A DNA stretch of 64,000 nt, taken from NCBI GenBank assembly GCA_902774795.1, contig CACYKA010000009.1, positions 1 through 64,000 on the forward strand, given 5' to 3'. The notes under the pieces were generated by a model, which did no database searches, was not told where the DNA came from, and saw only the letters and a program-made list of their open reading frames with translations. A program made the translations under genes and the position numbers. Below, piece after piece: positions 1 through 8,106 of this stretch. The stretch comes from an uncultured Prevotellaceae bacterium. Lineage in GTDB: Bacteria; Bacteroidota; Bacteroidia; Bacteroidales; Bacteroidaceae. The stretch's first letter is position 1, and each line of letters begins with the position of its first letter.

Positions 1-1
1 G

Positions 2-664
2 AAGTCTTCGCAAGACCCTGACGTGCAGGCCGGATTTACGGAGTACATCAACCTTATGGACCCGATGCACCAGCATCCTGAATGGCATACCGGCGACCTC
101 GAGAAGGATATTTACACATATCTGACAAGCAAATCTCTGGAGCCGGAGATGACAGATGCGCAGTACAAGAACCTGATGATATGGCATCGCGGCCTGGCTG
201 TTCCGGCAGCCCGCAATACCACTACCGAGGACTTCAAGAAGGGAAAGGAACTCTTCTCGCAGATTGGCTGTGCTGCCTGTCACCGTCCTTCGTGGACAAC
301 AGGCGAAGACCATATTCAGGACCCTGCCAAGTTCTTCACCTCTGACAGCGATATGCCACGCTATCCTCACCAGAAGATATGGCCATATACCGACTTCGTA
401 CAGCATCGTCTGTGGATGAAAAATGATATTCGCACAGGATGGTGTCGCACCACTCCGTTGTGGGGTAGGGGATTGGCTGCAAAATGTGGTAGCGGTGTGG
501 AGCGTCTGCATGACTGCCGTGCACGAAACGTGCTGGAGGCTATCATGTGGCACGGATGTAAGAACGAGGGTGGAACGAGCGATGCCTATAGCAGCGTAGT
601 GAAATTCCGCAACCTGTCGAAGAAAGAACGTGACCAACTCATCTTTTTTATTGAATCAATATAA
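2..664 (+). CDS. Di-haem oxidoreductase (DUF1111 / DHOR family), C-terminal part
   Basis: The frame is open from the left edge, so the start and probably the first haem site lie outside the window. One c-type haem motif, GCAACH, is visible at about 263-283. The C-terminal stretch (TPLWGRGL..., then LHDCRARNVLEAIMWHG, then LSKKERDQLIFFIESI) has the arrangement typical of the DHOR/DUF1111 'thiol oxidoreductase' family, which is related to bacterial di-haem peroxidases. It should be a periplasmic redox protein, because haem is attached outside the cytoplasm. The next gene begins 8 bases after this stop and encodes a cytochrome c assembly protein, which fits a shared transcript. Family assignment is fairly sure; the electron donor and substrate cannot be told from the sequence. 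Confidence 0.8.
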   Translation, partial: KSSQDPDVQAGFTEYINLMDPMHQHPEWHTGDLEKDIYTYLTSKSLEPEMTDAQYKNLMIWHRGLAVPAARNTTTEDFKKGKELFSQIGCAACHRPSWTTGEDHIQDPAKFFTSDSDMPRYPHQKIWPYTDFVQHRLWMKNDIRTGWCRTTPLWGRGLAAKCGSGVERLHDCRARNVLEAIMWHGCKNEGGTSDAYSSVVKFRNLSKKERDQLIFFIESI

Positions 665-672
665 GAAAACAA

Positions 673-2649
673 TTGAAGAATAAACTTTTTTTCGCCCTAT
701 ATGCACTCATCGTAGTGTGTATAGGGCTTGCCACTGTCATAGAGAAATATCACGGCACCGCCTTCGTTAGTGAACACATTTACGGCGCGTGGTGGTTCTC
801 TGCCCTATGGGGTGTGCTTACGGTGGCATCGTGCGCCTGTTTCATAAAGAAAAAACTTTATAAACGGTTTGCTGTCTTTCTGCTCCACATGCCCTTTGTG
901 GTGATACTGGCTGGTGCCCTCGTCACCCATCTTACTGCCAGCAGCAACACAATACACCTGCGTGTAAACCAAACCAGCAATCTGTCAACGGACAAGTCCG
1001 TAACGCTGAAGGAATTCCGCATTGTAAACTACCCGGGTACCAGTGCGCCGATGGATTATCAGAGCGTCTTGAAGGTCAGGGGGCAGAAGGACGAGGTGAT
1101 GGTCTCCATGAACCATATCGGCAATGTCGATGGCCATCGTCTGTTTCAGAAGAGCTACGACTCCGACGGCGAGGGCGTGACACTGGGCGTAAACTACGAC
1201 CCTTACGGCATTGCCATCACCTATTCTGGGTATCTGATGCTCTTGTTAGGTATCATTGCCACGCTGCTATCAAAGAACACCCAGATGCGTGCGCTCTACC
1301 GCAAGGCCATGACGGTGGCATTGCTTTTCTTCAGCATTACTGCCAGCGCATCCTCCCCTAACTGGGGGAGCCCGGAGGGGGCTTTGCCTGTCGTTCCCAA
1401 AGATATTGCCCACCGCATCAAGATGACTGGCAGCGCTTCCTGGAAGGGATATTCGGCTGATGAGATTTTTTTCAGTTGGATGATATACTATACGCCGTGG
1501 GAGAAAGAACTGCTTCTCAACAATCCCAAGAAGAAAGGTGCTGAAGAGCGTTACGCCGTAGCGGAGATGTTCTATAACGGACAGTTTACGAAGATATTTC
1601 CGTATCGTAAACTATCAACTATCAACTCTCCGCTCGACCCGAAGGGGCGCTTTCACCAAGCGAAGCGACTAAAAGAACTATCAACTGTAGAATGGTTCTC
1701 CCCTGGCGGGCAGGTGCTGCCGAGGGAGATTCCCGTCAAGGAACAGTTCTTCATCAAGCAGTCGATGGACTTTCTGACGGAGGCTATCGTGACAGGACAG
1801 CACGACCGCGCCATGGAGATTATAGCGAAGATAAAACTCTTTCAGCACCACATGATTGGCGACGTGCTGCCAAGTGACAGCAAAACGAAGGCAGAGATTT
1901 TCTATAACGAACTACGAAGCATAAAATTCCCCATCCTCATCACCCTGCAGCTTGGTTTGCGCTGGTGGCTCAGCGGCCATGTTCCTGTCAGCAACGGCTA
2001 CGAGACAATGCTCTTTATGGCGTGGGTGCTGTTGGTGTTGACAGTGGTTCTCTTCCGCAAGGTTCGCATCATCATTGTCCTGGGACCGTTAGCTGCATTA
2101 TGCTGTCTGTTAGTGGCAATGATGGCCGGCAGCGGTTCTGAGATTACTCCCCTGATGCCCGTGCTCCAGTCGCCGTTGCTCTCCTTGCATGTTATGACAG
2201 TGATGAGTGCCTACGCTCTCTTCGCCCTCCAAATGTTTATCGGCATCTATGCGCTGATAATGATGCGACGTACAGCGCAGCCTAATTTTCAATTTTCAAT
2301 TTTCCGCTCGGCTTTGCCGCTTGGCTCGTCCAAGAATTTTCAATTAAAAAGGCTCACCGCCCTTTCCCAGTTGCTGCTCTATCCCGCAGTATTCCTGCTT
2401 GCCATCGGCATCTTCTTAGGTGCTGTATGGGCCAACGTGTCGTGGGGCAATTACTGGTCGTGGGACCCAAAAGAGTCTTGGGCGCTCATCACATTAATGG
2501 TATATGCTGTACCGCTCCACAAAGCTTCTGTAGGTGTTTTCCGTAAGCCACGTTTTTACCATATTTACATGATAGCAGCCTTTCTGGTTGTAATAATCAC
2601 CTATTTCGGTGTCAACTACCTTTTGGGCGGCATGCACAGTTACGCCTGA
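673..2649 (+). CDS. ccsA: Cytochrome c biogenesis protein, ResB-like region plus CcsA/ResC domain
   Basis: This 658-residue membrane protein belongs to system II cytochrome c maturation, which moves haem out and attaches it to CxxCH apoproteins. Residues 1-230 hold hydrophobic segments and a ResB-like periplasmic region. Residues 430-658 hold the CcsA part, with the Trp-rich haem-handling motif WGNYWSWDPKESW near residues 595-607 and several conserved-looking histidines. The start is TTG at 673; there is no ATG between the previous stop and this codon. Three short repeat-derived insertions lie in frame: about 1353-1388, 1631-1677 and 2305-2336. They add Ser/Pro/Gly-rich or basic linkers (for example SALPLGSSK) between membrane segments. 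Assignment to the family is confident; whether the insertions disturb function is unknown. Confidence 0.86.
   Translation: MKNKLFFALYALIVVCIGLATVIEKYHGTAFVSEHIYGAWWFSALWGVLTVASCACFIKKKLYKRFAVFLLHMPFVVILAGALVTHLTASSNTIHLRVNQTSNLSTDKSVTLKEFRIVNYPGTSAPMDYQSVLKVRGQKDEVMVSMNHIGNVDGHRLFQKSYDSDGEGVTLGVNYDPYGIAITYSGYLMLLLGIIATLLSKNTQMRALYRKAMTVALLFFSITASASSPNWGSPEGALPVVPKDIAHRIKMTGSASWKGYSADEIFFSWMIYYTPWEKELLLNNPKKKGAEERYAVAEMFYNGQFTKIFPYRKLSTINSPLDPKGRFHQAKRLKELSTVEWFSPGGQVLPREIPVKEQFFIKQSMDFLTEAIVTGQHDRAMEIIAKIKLFQHHMIGDVLPSDSKTKAEIFYNELRSIKFPILITLQLGLRWWLSGHVPVSNGYETMLFMAWVLLVLTVVLFRKVRIIIVLGPLAALCCLLVAMMAGSGSEITPLMPVLQSPLLSLHVMTVMSAYALFALQMFIGIYALIMMRRTAQPNFQFSIFRSALPLGSSKNFQLKRLTALSQLLLYPAVFLLAIGIFLGAVWANVSWGNYWSWDPKESWALITLMVYAVPLHKASVGVFRKPRFYHIYMIAAFLVVIITYFGVNYLLGGMHSYA
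1353..1388 (+). repeat. G/C-rich hairpin insert inside the cytochrome c assembly gene
   Basis: A run of C bases, a short spacer and a run of G bases (TCCCC...GGGGGA then GGAGGGGG) can fold into a hairpin. It is read through in frame as a linker containing SSPNWGSPEGA. A related C-run/G-run pattern lies at about 61688-61720 in an intergenic repeat. Confidence 0.45.
1631..1677 (+). repeat. Hairpin repeat family A, copy A7 (in frame in a gene)
   Basis: The copy begins CGCTCG and ends AAGAA. Hairpin 1 is CCC-GAA-GGG; hairpin 2 pairs CTTT with AAAG around a long loop that resembles copies A5 and A6. The 7-base units AACTATC/AACTCTC flank it on both sides. It is translated as a linker containing PKGRFHQAKRLK. 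Confidence 0.65.
2305..2336 (+). repeat. Hairpin repeat family A, copy A1 (in frame in a gene)
   Basis: Short form of the element: CGGC-TTT-GCCG, then CTTGG-CTCGT-CCAAG, then AA. It lies between AATTTTC units (two or more on the left, one on the right). The reading frame passes through as RSALPLGSSK, nearly the same peptide as copy A2 gives in glycerate kinase. Confidence 0.8.
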
Positions 2650-2656
2650 CAGAAGT

Positions 2657-4837
2657 TTACAGTTCTATCGGCACAACGAGTTTGAACGTGATGTTGCGGC
2701 CCATGTTATAGACTCCGCGACGGCCGGTGACAGTGTTGACATCGGCATATTTCAGGCGGCTCAGATGATTCTGATAAGCCTTGTTCAGCAGGTTGTCGGC
2801 GGTAATGTAGAACTCGGCAATCTTCTTGCCCTTAACCTGTATGTCAGTACCTGCTGACAGAGAAAGCAATGCATAGCCTGGTGTCGCCGTCTCTGTATCG
2901 TCGGCGCTATAGATGTGGGTCTGCCTAAGATAGCAGTCAAGACCAGCGGCGATGTAGAGATTGTTGAACACGGAATGGTGCACATGATGCGCCTCGTGGT
3001 GATGATTAATCGTGCTGTGCGAATGATGGAACAGTTCCCATTTCAGCTCCGATGACCAATGTGGCGCAGGGGTGAAGGGGAGATACTTTGTGTCAGCATC
3101 GGCATGCAGCTGCTGGGCATCAACATACGAGAAAGTGTTGGAGAAATGGATGGAGTGGATGGGGTGTAAGTCAACACCTGCCTCGAAACCCAACAGCCGG
3201 GCATCGCCCTGAGTGTAGGCATAGACGGGATAGTCTATCCTCTCGCCTCTAATCTCTTGCCCCTCACCTTTTATAAATATATAGTTGTCGATGCGGTTGG
3301 CAAAGAGTGCCAGCTGTGCCGAGACATATCGCGAGGTGAAGTCGAGACCGAAGTCAGCCTGCAGGCTGTATTCCGCCTTGAGATTCTGATTGCCCAGCTC
3401 GTAGCGCAGGGAACCCTCATGCACACCGTTCGAAGCCAGTTCGCTCATGTTGGGAGTGCGGAAGCCACGGGCAACGTTCAGTTTCAGGTTAAGGTTGTCG
3501 TTGACGTTAAACACCGCTCCTATGCTGCCCGTAAGACCGTTGAAATGACGTGTGAAATCAGAAAAGTGTTTTTCCTCTTCACCTTCTTCCAACAATTCAT
3601 AGCCATGAAGACGGCGGTGGTCGTAGCGCAGTCCTCCGCTCATCGTCCAGCGGTCGCCGAGGGCTTTCGTGGCGGTGGTGTAGAGGCCAAAGTCGAAGAG
3701 GCGGCTGTCAGGGATAAGGTATTCCTCACCGTCGTTGACAGATTTCTGGTACATGCCCCCGATGCCTGACGACAGTTTCCAGCCGTTGAACTCGTTGGTG
3801 ATGTAGCGCAGGTCGTAGGTCAGCGTGTGGAGTTTCAGGAATATGCCGTATTCGTCGGCGCTCTCCTCATACTCCTGGCGGCGGTTGTGCTGATAGCCGA
3901 CGATGGCCTTGAGCTGCCCCGACGAGAGGTTCAGCGAATTGTCCCAAACCAGCTTGTAGTGCTTCACCTGCTGGAAGGGTAGCGTCTTGCCGTAGCCGTG
4001 CCCCGTGAACCCTTCTTCATGAACCAACTCGCCCGTGTCAGGGTCGCGTGCGCCTTCGATGATGCTTGGTGTCAGGTGGTAAGCCGTTCCTGTCAGGTGC
4101 GAATGTCCCCAATCCCTGTTGAGCCCCAGCAGCAGTCTGCCTGCACGCTCGCGGAACTGCGACCCCGGCACGTAGCCGTCGTATTTGTTTTTGTATGCAT
4201 GCGCCATCTTGTCGCTGTAATGTGCATCCCACACAAAGCCCTTCTGGTTGCCTGTCATCGAGAGGTTATAGGAAAAGAGTCCGTTGTTGGTCTGGTATTC
4301 CGTACTGACGTTTGCCCGCATCTCGCCCAAAGGAAGTGTCGGTTGGGAATGCAGTATTACCACGCCCGCCATTGCGTCGGAACCGTACATCAGCGAGGCG
4401 GGACCTTTCAATATCTCGACCGAGCCTACGCTGCTGCCGTCAACCTCAACGCCGTGCTCGTCGCCCCATTGCTGCCCCTCTTGGCGCACCCCCTCGCTCA
4501 TCACTACCACGCGGTTGTAGCCCAGGCCTCGGATGATAGGTTTCGAGATGCTGCCGCCTGTGGTCAGCTGGCTTACGCCGGGCTGCCGTGCTATGGCGTC
4601 AATGATGTTGGTCGATGCTGTCGCTTTCAGTTCCTGCGGAGTTATGATACTTATGGGAGCGGTGGCGTTTTTCAGTTTTGTGTCGCCCGTCACGCCGGTT
4701 ACGGTCACTTCGTTCAGATTAAGATGGCGGAAGAAAACGTCGGTCGAGTCCTCCGCGTGCTGGTGTTCTGCATTATTCTGTGCTACCACCGCCGTGCACA
4801 GACACAGCAATGGCAGAATGATGAAATTGTTTTTCAT
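2657..4837 (-). CDS. TonB-dependent receptor, ZnuD-like (probable metal uptake)
   Basis: This 726-residue outer-membrane protein has a signal peptide ending near AVVAQ, a plug domain at about residues 45-165 (ITPQELKATASTNIIDAIARQPGVSQL, then IRGLGYNRVVVM) and a C-terminal barrel ending in hydrophobic/aromatic alternation. Near residues 600-622 an extracellular-type loop is packed with histidine (HHSHSTINHHHEAHHVHH). The N terminus also has an HQHAEDS stretch. His-rich loops are typical of the zinc receptor ZnuD and relatives, so import of zinc or another soft metal is inferred. A Cys/His-rich small membrane protein is encoded 53 bases upstream on the same strand. A different His-binding metal or metallophore cannot be excluded. 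Confidence 0.85.
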   Translation of the reverse strand: MKNNFIILPLLCLCTAVVAQNNAEHQHAEDSTDVFFRHLNLNEVTVTGVTGDTKLKNATAPISIITPQELKATASTNIIDAIARQPGVSQLTTGGSISKPIIRGLGYNRVVVMSEGVRQEGQQWGDEHGVEVDGSSVGSVEILKGPASLMYGSDAMAGVVILHSQPTLPLGEMRANVSTEYQTNNGLFSYNLSMTGNQKGFVWDAHYSDKMAHAYKNKYDGYVPGSQFRERAGRLLLGLNRDWGHSHLTGTAYHLTPSIIEGARDPDTGELVHEEGFTGHGYGKTLPFQQVKHYKLVWDNSLNLSSGQLKAIVGYQHNRRQEYEESADEYGIFLKLHTLTYDLRYITNEFNGWKLSSGIGGMYQKSVNDGEEYLIPDSRLFDFGLYTTATKALGDRWTMSGGLRYDHRRLHGYELLEEGEEEKHFSDFTRHFNGLTGSIGAVFNVNDNLNLKLNVARGFRTPNMSELASNGVHEGSLRYELGNQNLKAEYSLQADFGLDFTSRYVSAQLALFANRIDNYIFIKGEGQEIRGERIDYPVYAYTQGDARLLGFEAGVDLHPIHSIHFSNTFSYVDAQQLHADADTKYLPFTPAPHWSSELKWELFHHSHSTINHHHEAHHVHHSVFNNLYIAAGLDCYLRQTHIYSADDTETATPGYALLSLSAGTDIQVKGKKIAEFYITADNLLNKAYQNHLSRLKYADVNTVTGRRGVYNMGRNITFKLVVPIEL

Positions 4838-4890
4838 TCTGTTTGTTTCTTTAATGTATTAATAAAATGTGGATAATTGATAAGTTGCAG

Positions 4891-5223
4891 TCACTCGGCA
4901 GGAGGCCCCCTTGTGACGATGTTGCCCCATCTGGTACCACAAACGGCACACGAAAGCGGGACAACGGTAATCCGCGATACATTAAAGATAAATGACGCTA
5001 CTGCAGTGGCAGCAGCAACAAACGTCAGTGAAAGAAACTGGCACAGCACACAGTCATCAGACGAAACGTCCGTCTGACCGATATGGCCGTGGCAATGGTG
5101 AGCGACGCACTCTGCACACTCTGCGTCGGCAGAGTAATGGCTCTCGTGAATGTGAAGCGACGAAAAGACCAGCATTGGCACATAGGCTGCCAACAGCATC
5201 CACGAGGCAATATGTCGTTTCAT
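4891..5223 (-). CDS. Small Cys/His-rich membrane protein, upstream of the metal-type TonB receptor
   Basis: About 110 residues: a hydrophobic N-terminal segment (ASWMLLAAYVPMLVFSS), a metal-binding-looking middle (LHIHESHY...CAECVAHHCHGH...DDCVLCQF), a second hydrophobic segment, and a short tail with CAVCGTRW. The ATG at 5223 is preferred over an in-frame GTG at 5235, which lies about where transcription from the promoter at 5241-5273 should begin. The pattern resembles small DUF2946-type proteins found beside metal TonB receptors, but I cannot assign it firmly. Its place at the head of a two-gene unit with the ZnuD-like receptor suggests metal sensing, binding or delivery. Confidence 0.7.
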   Translation of the reverse strand: MKRHIASWMLLAAYVPMLVFSSLHIHESHYSADAECAECVAHHCHGHIGQTDVSSDDCVLCQFLSLTFVAAATAVASFIFNVSRITVVPLSCAVCGTRWGNIVTRGPPAE

Positions 5224-5240
5224 CTTCAAATTCACGGCTG

Positions 5241-5273
5241 CAAAGTTACGATTAAGTTATGAGAAATGCAAAT
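5241..5273 (-). promoter_or_regulatory. Bacteroides-type promoter for the Cys/His-rich protein and TonB receptor
   Basis: On the minus strand TTTG (5270-5273) is followed after 21 bases by TAACTTTG (5241-5248), matching the -33/-7 consensus TTTG ... TAnnTTTG. The -33 box lies in the left arm of a perfect 18-base palindrome. Confidence 0.75.
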
Positions 5274-5335
5274 AAAAAAACGGATTTTTTTATTTGCATT
5301 TCCATGACGGAGTAAGTTCGACAAAGTCAAGGTTA
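5251..5335 (-). repeat. Palindromic promoter repeat, copy 1
   Basis: An approximately 85-base stretch is repeated at 24079-24156, each time just upstream of a leftward gene. It contains perfect 18-base inverted arms (5263-5280 and 5285-5302) separated by CGGA, followed by a conserved CCATGACGGAGTA and TTCGACAAAGTCAA. Confidence 0.8.
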
Positions 5336-5378
5336 CTATTAAGCGAGCAAAAAACCAAATGTTTATTTGATTTTTTCC

Positions 5379-6191
5379 TTAATAATTATACATCAGTCCG
5401 TATTTCTCATGCAGCCGTCGGAGGGAACCGTCGGATTTCATCGTGCTGATAACGGCGTTGACGAGCTGCAGCAGGTCGTCCTGCCCTTTTCGCATAAGCA
5501 CCCCTATCTCTCCGTGAGTAAACGGCTTGTCAAGGAGCGGCGCAGCAAGCCGGCTGTCGGAATTGACATAATAGGGCGCTTCTGTTATTTCTGTTATCAT
5601 AATGTCAGCCCCTCCCTCGGCGATGAGAGTTGGTATCTCTTCGTTCTTCTGGTGAACGACAATTGTGGCTTGGCTGAGACTATCATGTGCAAACTTCTCG
5701 TTCAGCCCTCCGGGATTTACCATCACCCGCACTTCCGGCTTGTCGATGTCACGGAGCGACTGGTAGCGGTCAGCCTCTGACGCCCTGCAGAGTATTGTCT
5801 TGCCGTTGGACAGATAGCCGTCGCTCATCAGCATTGTCTCGCGCCGGGCATCGGTAATGGTGATGCCGCCGATGGCGAGGTCAAACATCTGGGGCTCTGC
5901 CAACACGTCTGCCGAAAGGGTAGGCCAGGAGGTCTTTACGAACTCAACGCTGACACCCAGTCTTGCTGCAATTGCTTGGGCCATTTCTATGCCGAAGCCC
6001 CAATACTCGCCTGTCTCAGGCTCACGGAACGACAGCGGCCTGTAGTCACCGGTAGTGCCAACGAGTATCTTGCCCCGTTGCTCAATGCGCTCAATGGTAG
6101 GTCGGGCAGATGTGTCGTCACTTGAAGAGCATGACGCATTCGTGACCGTCCCGATGATTATCAGAAGGCCGACAAGCAACCAGGTCTTCAT
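5379..6191 (-). CDS. PheC-like periplasmic binding-fold lipoprotein (cyclohexadienyl dehydratase family)
   Basis: The start is set at the ATG at 6191, giving MKTWLLVGLLIIIGTVTNASC, a lipoprotein signal with a lipobox Cys; the 49 codons upstream in frame look non-coding. The mature part is a type-II periplasmic binding fold: VGTTGDYRPLSF, FVKTSWPTL, IGGITITDARRE, VMVNPGGLNEKFA, ADIMITEITEAP, KPFTHGEIGVLMRKG. These blocks match cyclohexadienyl dehydratase (PheC) more closely than amino-acid ABC receptors, notably TSWPTL and NPGGxNEKFA. No ABC permease is adjacent. It may be a surface/periplasmic enzyme or a solute sensor; activity is not provable from sequence. The gene stands alone, leftward. 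Confidence 0.75.
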   Translation of the reverse strand: MKTWLLVGLLIIIGTVTNASCSSSDDTSARPTIERIEQRGKILVGTTGDYRPLSFREPETGEYWGFGIEMAQAIAARLGVSVEFVKTSWPTLSADVLAEPQMFDLAIGGITITDARRETMLMSDGYLSNGKTILCRASEADRYQSLRDIDKPEVRVMVNPGGLNEKFAHDSLSQATIVVHQKNEEIPTLIAEGGADIMITEITEAPYYVNSDSRLAAPLLDKPFTHGEIGVLMRKGQDDLLQLVNAVISTMKSDGSLRRLHEKYGLMYNY

Positions 6192-6352
6192 GGACTGGTA
6201 ATCTGTTCTTGGCTTGATGCCTGTGTTATATGCTTTTTTCCCCATACTTTCTATAAGACGTACAATAATGCCAAATGTTACATGTCCATGTGGCAAAAAG
6301 AAACCCGTAAGCCCGCCGCTGGCAGACAGGCCTGCCAAAATACAATATTTTT

Positions 6353-6383
6353 TTTGTAAATATGATAAATTTGTTTACCTTTG
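6353..6383 (+). promoter_or_regulatory. Bacteroides-type promoter for the Na/Pi cotransporter
   Basis: TTTG (6353-6356), 19 bases, then TACCTTTG (6376-6383); the start codon at 6418 lies 34 bases downstream of the -7 box. Confidence 0.75.
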
Positions 6384-6417
6384 CAAGCGAATTAAATAAT
6401 TCTTCACTTTAAAGAAT

Positions 6418-8106
6418 ATGGAACCTAATCACAATTATACCTTGATAGCAATGCAGCTGCTGGGCTCCCTTAGCCTTCTGGTCTATGGAATGCGCGTAAT
6501 GAGTGAGTCACTTCAGAAGTTGGCCGGTCCGGGATTGAGATATGTTCTCGCAAAGATGACCACCAACCGTTTTACCGGTATGCTGACCGGTATGCTCGTC
6601 ACCTGTGCCGTACAGTCATCGTCGGCAACAACCGTGATGACGGTCTCGTTCGTGTCGGCAGGACTGCTGACGTTGCTGCAGGCCATCTCGATTATCATGG
6701 GAGCCAACATCGGCACCACTCTGACGGCATGGATTATGTCTTTGGGGTATAGCATTGACTTGACTGAAGTTGTCTATCCCTGTTTCCTGCTCGGAATAAT
6801 TCTGATCTACGTAAAGCGTCACCATGTTGTCGGCGACTTGCTGTTTGGCACAGCCTTCCTGTTCCTGTCGCTGGTAATGCTCAGTAACGCGGGCAAGTCG
6901 ATGGATTTGGGACATAATGAAGATGTAATATCCTTCTTTGCATCGTTTGACACGTCGAGCTATCTCACCATCCTGGTCTTCCTGGGCATAGGAACGCTGA
7001 TTACGTGCATCGTACAGTCGTCGGCTGCTGTAATGGCAATCACCATCCTGCTTTGCTCTACCGGGGTGCTGCCCATCTATCTTGGCATAGCATTGGTGAT
7101 GGGTGAGAATATCGGTACTACGGCAACTGCCAATCTCGCAGCCCTTGGGGCTAATACCCAGGCTCGCCGTGCAGCCCTTGCCCACCTGCTGTTCAATGTC
7201 TTCGGCGTGATGTGGGTGCTTACGGTGTTCTATCCCTTTGTGGATATGGTGTGCCGCTTGGTGAACTACAATCCCGAAGCCGGCGGGCAGGCGACGCGTC
7301 TGCCTGTAGTGCTTGCCATGTTCCACACTTGTTTCAATGTTCTCAATACCGCTGTCCTCATCGGACCGATAAAGTATATGGAGCGTGTCGTCTGCTGGCT
7401 GCTGCCTGAAAAGTCCGAAGCCAAAAAGGAAGAGTTCCACCTGCAGTATATACAGTCAGGCTTGGTGCAGACGCCTGAAATTGCAGTCCTTCAGGCACAG
7501 AGGGAAACAGGCGCTTTCTCTCAGCGTGTCACGGATATGTTCAGTATGGTGTGCGAACTGTTTGCTGAAACAGACGGCAAGCAATTTGCGGAACGTTTCT
7601 CCAAAATAGAGAAAGAGGAAGAAGCAACCGACAATATTGAAGTGGAGATAGCGGAATATCTTGGACATGTCAGCGATGACCATCTCAGCGGTAATACAAA
7701 ACGCCGGATTAGGCAGATGCTGCGCGAAATCGGCGAGCTGGAATCCATTGGTGACGCTTGTTACAAGCTGGCTCAGATAATACGTCGTAAGCACGAGACA
7801 GACAAAACACTCATTCCGCATCAGGTCGAACAGCTGCAGGCCATGATGAAGCTATGTTCCAAGGCCTTGGAGCAAATGAACGGGGTAATGCACGGAAGTC
7901 GGGGTGACTATGACATCCATGAGACTTACCGCATAGAGAACAGGATAAACCAGATGCGGAAAGACCTGAAGGAAGAGAATGCCAGGTCGGTAGAAGAAAA
8001 GAAATACGACCATGCCGCAGGCTCGCTCTATGTGGATATGATAAGTGAGATGGAGAAGCTTGGCGACTTTGTCGTCAATGTGGTGCAAGCCCGCTATAGT
8101 CACTGA
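6418..8106 (+). CDS. Na+/phosphate cotransporter family protein with PhoU-like tail
   Basis: 562 residues. The first 330 are membrane-spanning and contain the two inverted Na/Pi-cotransporter repeats, each with a Gln-Ser-Ser signature: QSSSATTVMTV near residue 65 and QSSAAVMAI near residue 199. Residues 350-560 are a cytoplasmic helical domain of PhoU type (LREIGELESIGDACYKLAQ ... MISEMEKLGDFVVNV). This is the YjbB/NptA-like architecture, thought to move phosphate with sodium and to be controlled by the PhoU part. Its 3' end overlaps that of the convergent glycerate kinase gene by 32 bases. Family assignment is confident; the direction of phosphate transport is not settled by sequence. Confidence 0.92.
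   Translation: MEPNHNYTLIAMQLLGSLSLLVYGMRVMSESLQKLAGPGLRYVLAKMTTNRFTGMLTGMLVTCAVQSSSATTVMTVSFVSAGLLTLLQAISIIMGANIGTTLTAWIMSLGYSIDLTEVVYPCFLLGIILIYVKRHHVVGDLLFGTAFLFLSLVMLSNAGKSMDLGHNEDVISFFASFDTSSYLTILVFLGIGTLITCIVQSSAAVMAITILLCSTGVLPIYLGIALVMGENIGTTATANLAALGANTQARRAALAHLLFNVFGVMWVLTVFYPFVDMVCRLVNYNPEAGGQATRLPVVLAMFHTCFNVLNTAVLIGPIKYMERVVCWLLPEKSEAKKEEFHLQYIQSGLVQTPEIAVLQAQRETGAFSQRVTDMFSMVCELFAETDGKQFAERFSKIEKEEEATDNIEVEIAEYLGHVSDDHLSGNTKRRIRQMLREIGELESIGDACYKLAQIIRRKHETDKTLIPHQVEQLQAMMKLCSKALEQMNGVMHGSRGDYDIHETYRIENRINQMRKDLKEENARSVEEKKYDHAAGSLYVDMISEMEKLGDFVVNVVQARYSH

Noticed and set aside
3998..4876. 292-codon plus-strand frame opposite the TonB receptor
   Set aside because: It is a shadow of the receptor gene; the translation is Ala/Val/His-rich with no domain, while the minus strand gives a complete receptor.
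6616..7440. 274-codon minus-strand frame inside the Na/Pi cotransporter
   Set aside because: Shadow frame opposite a well-supported gene; no start context and no recognisable motif.
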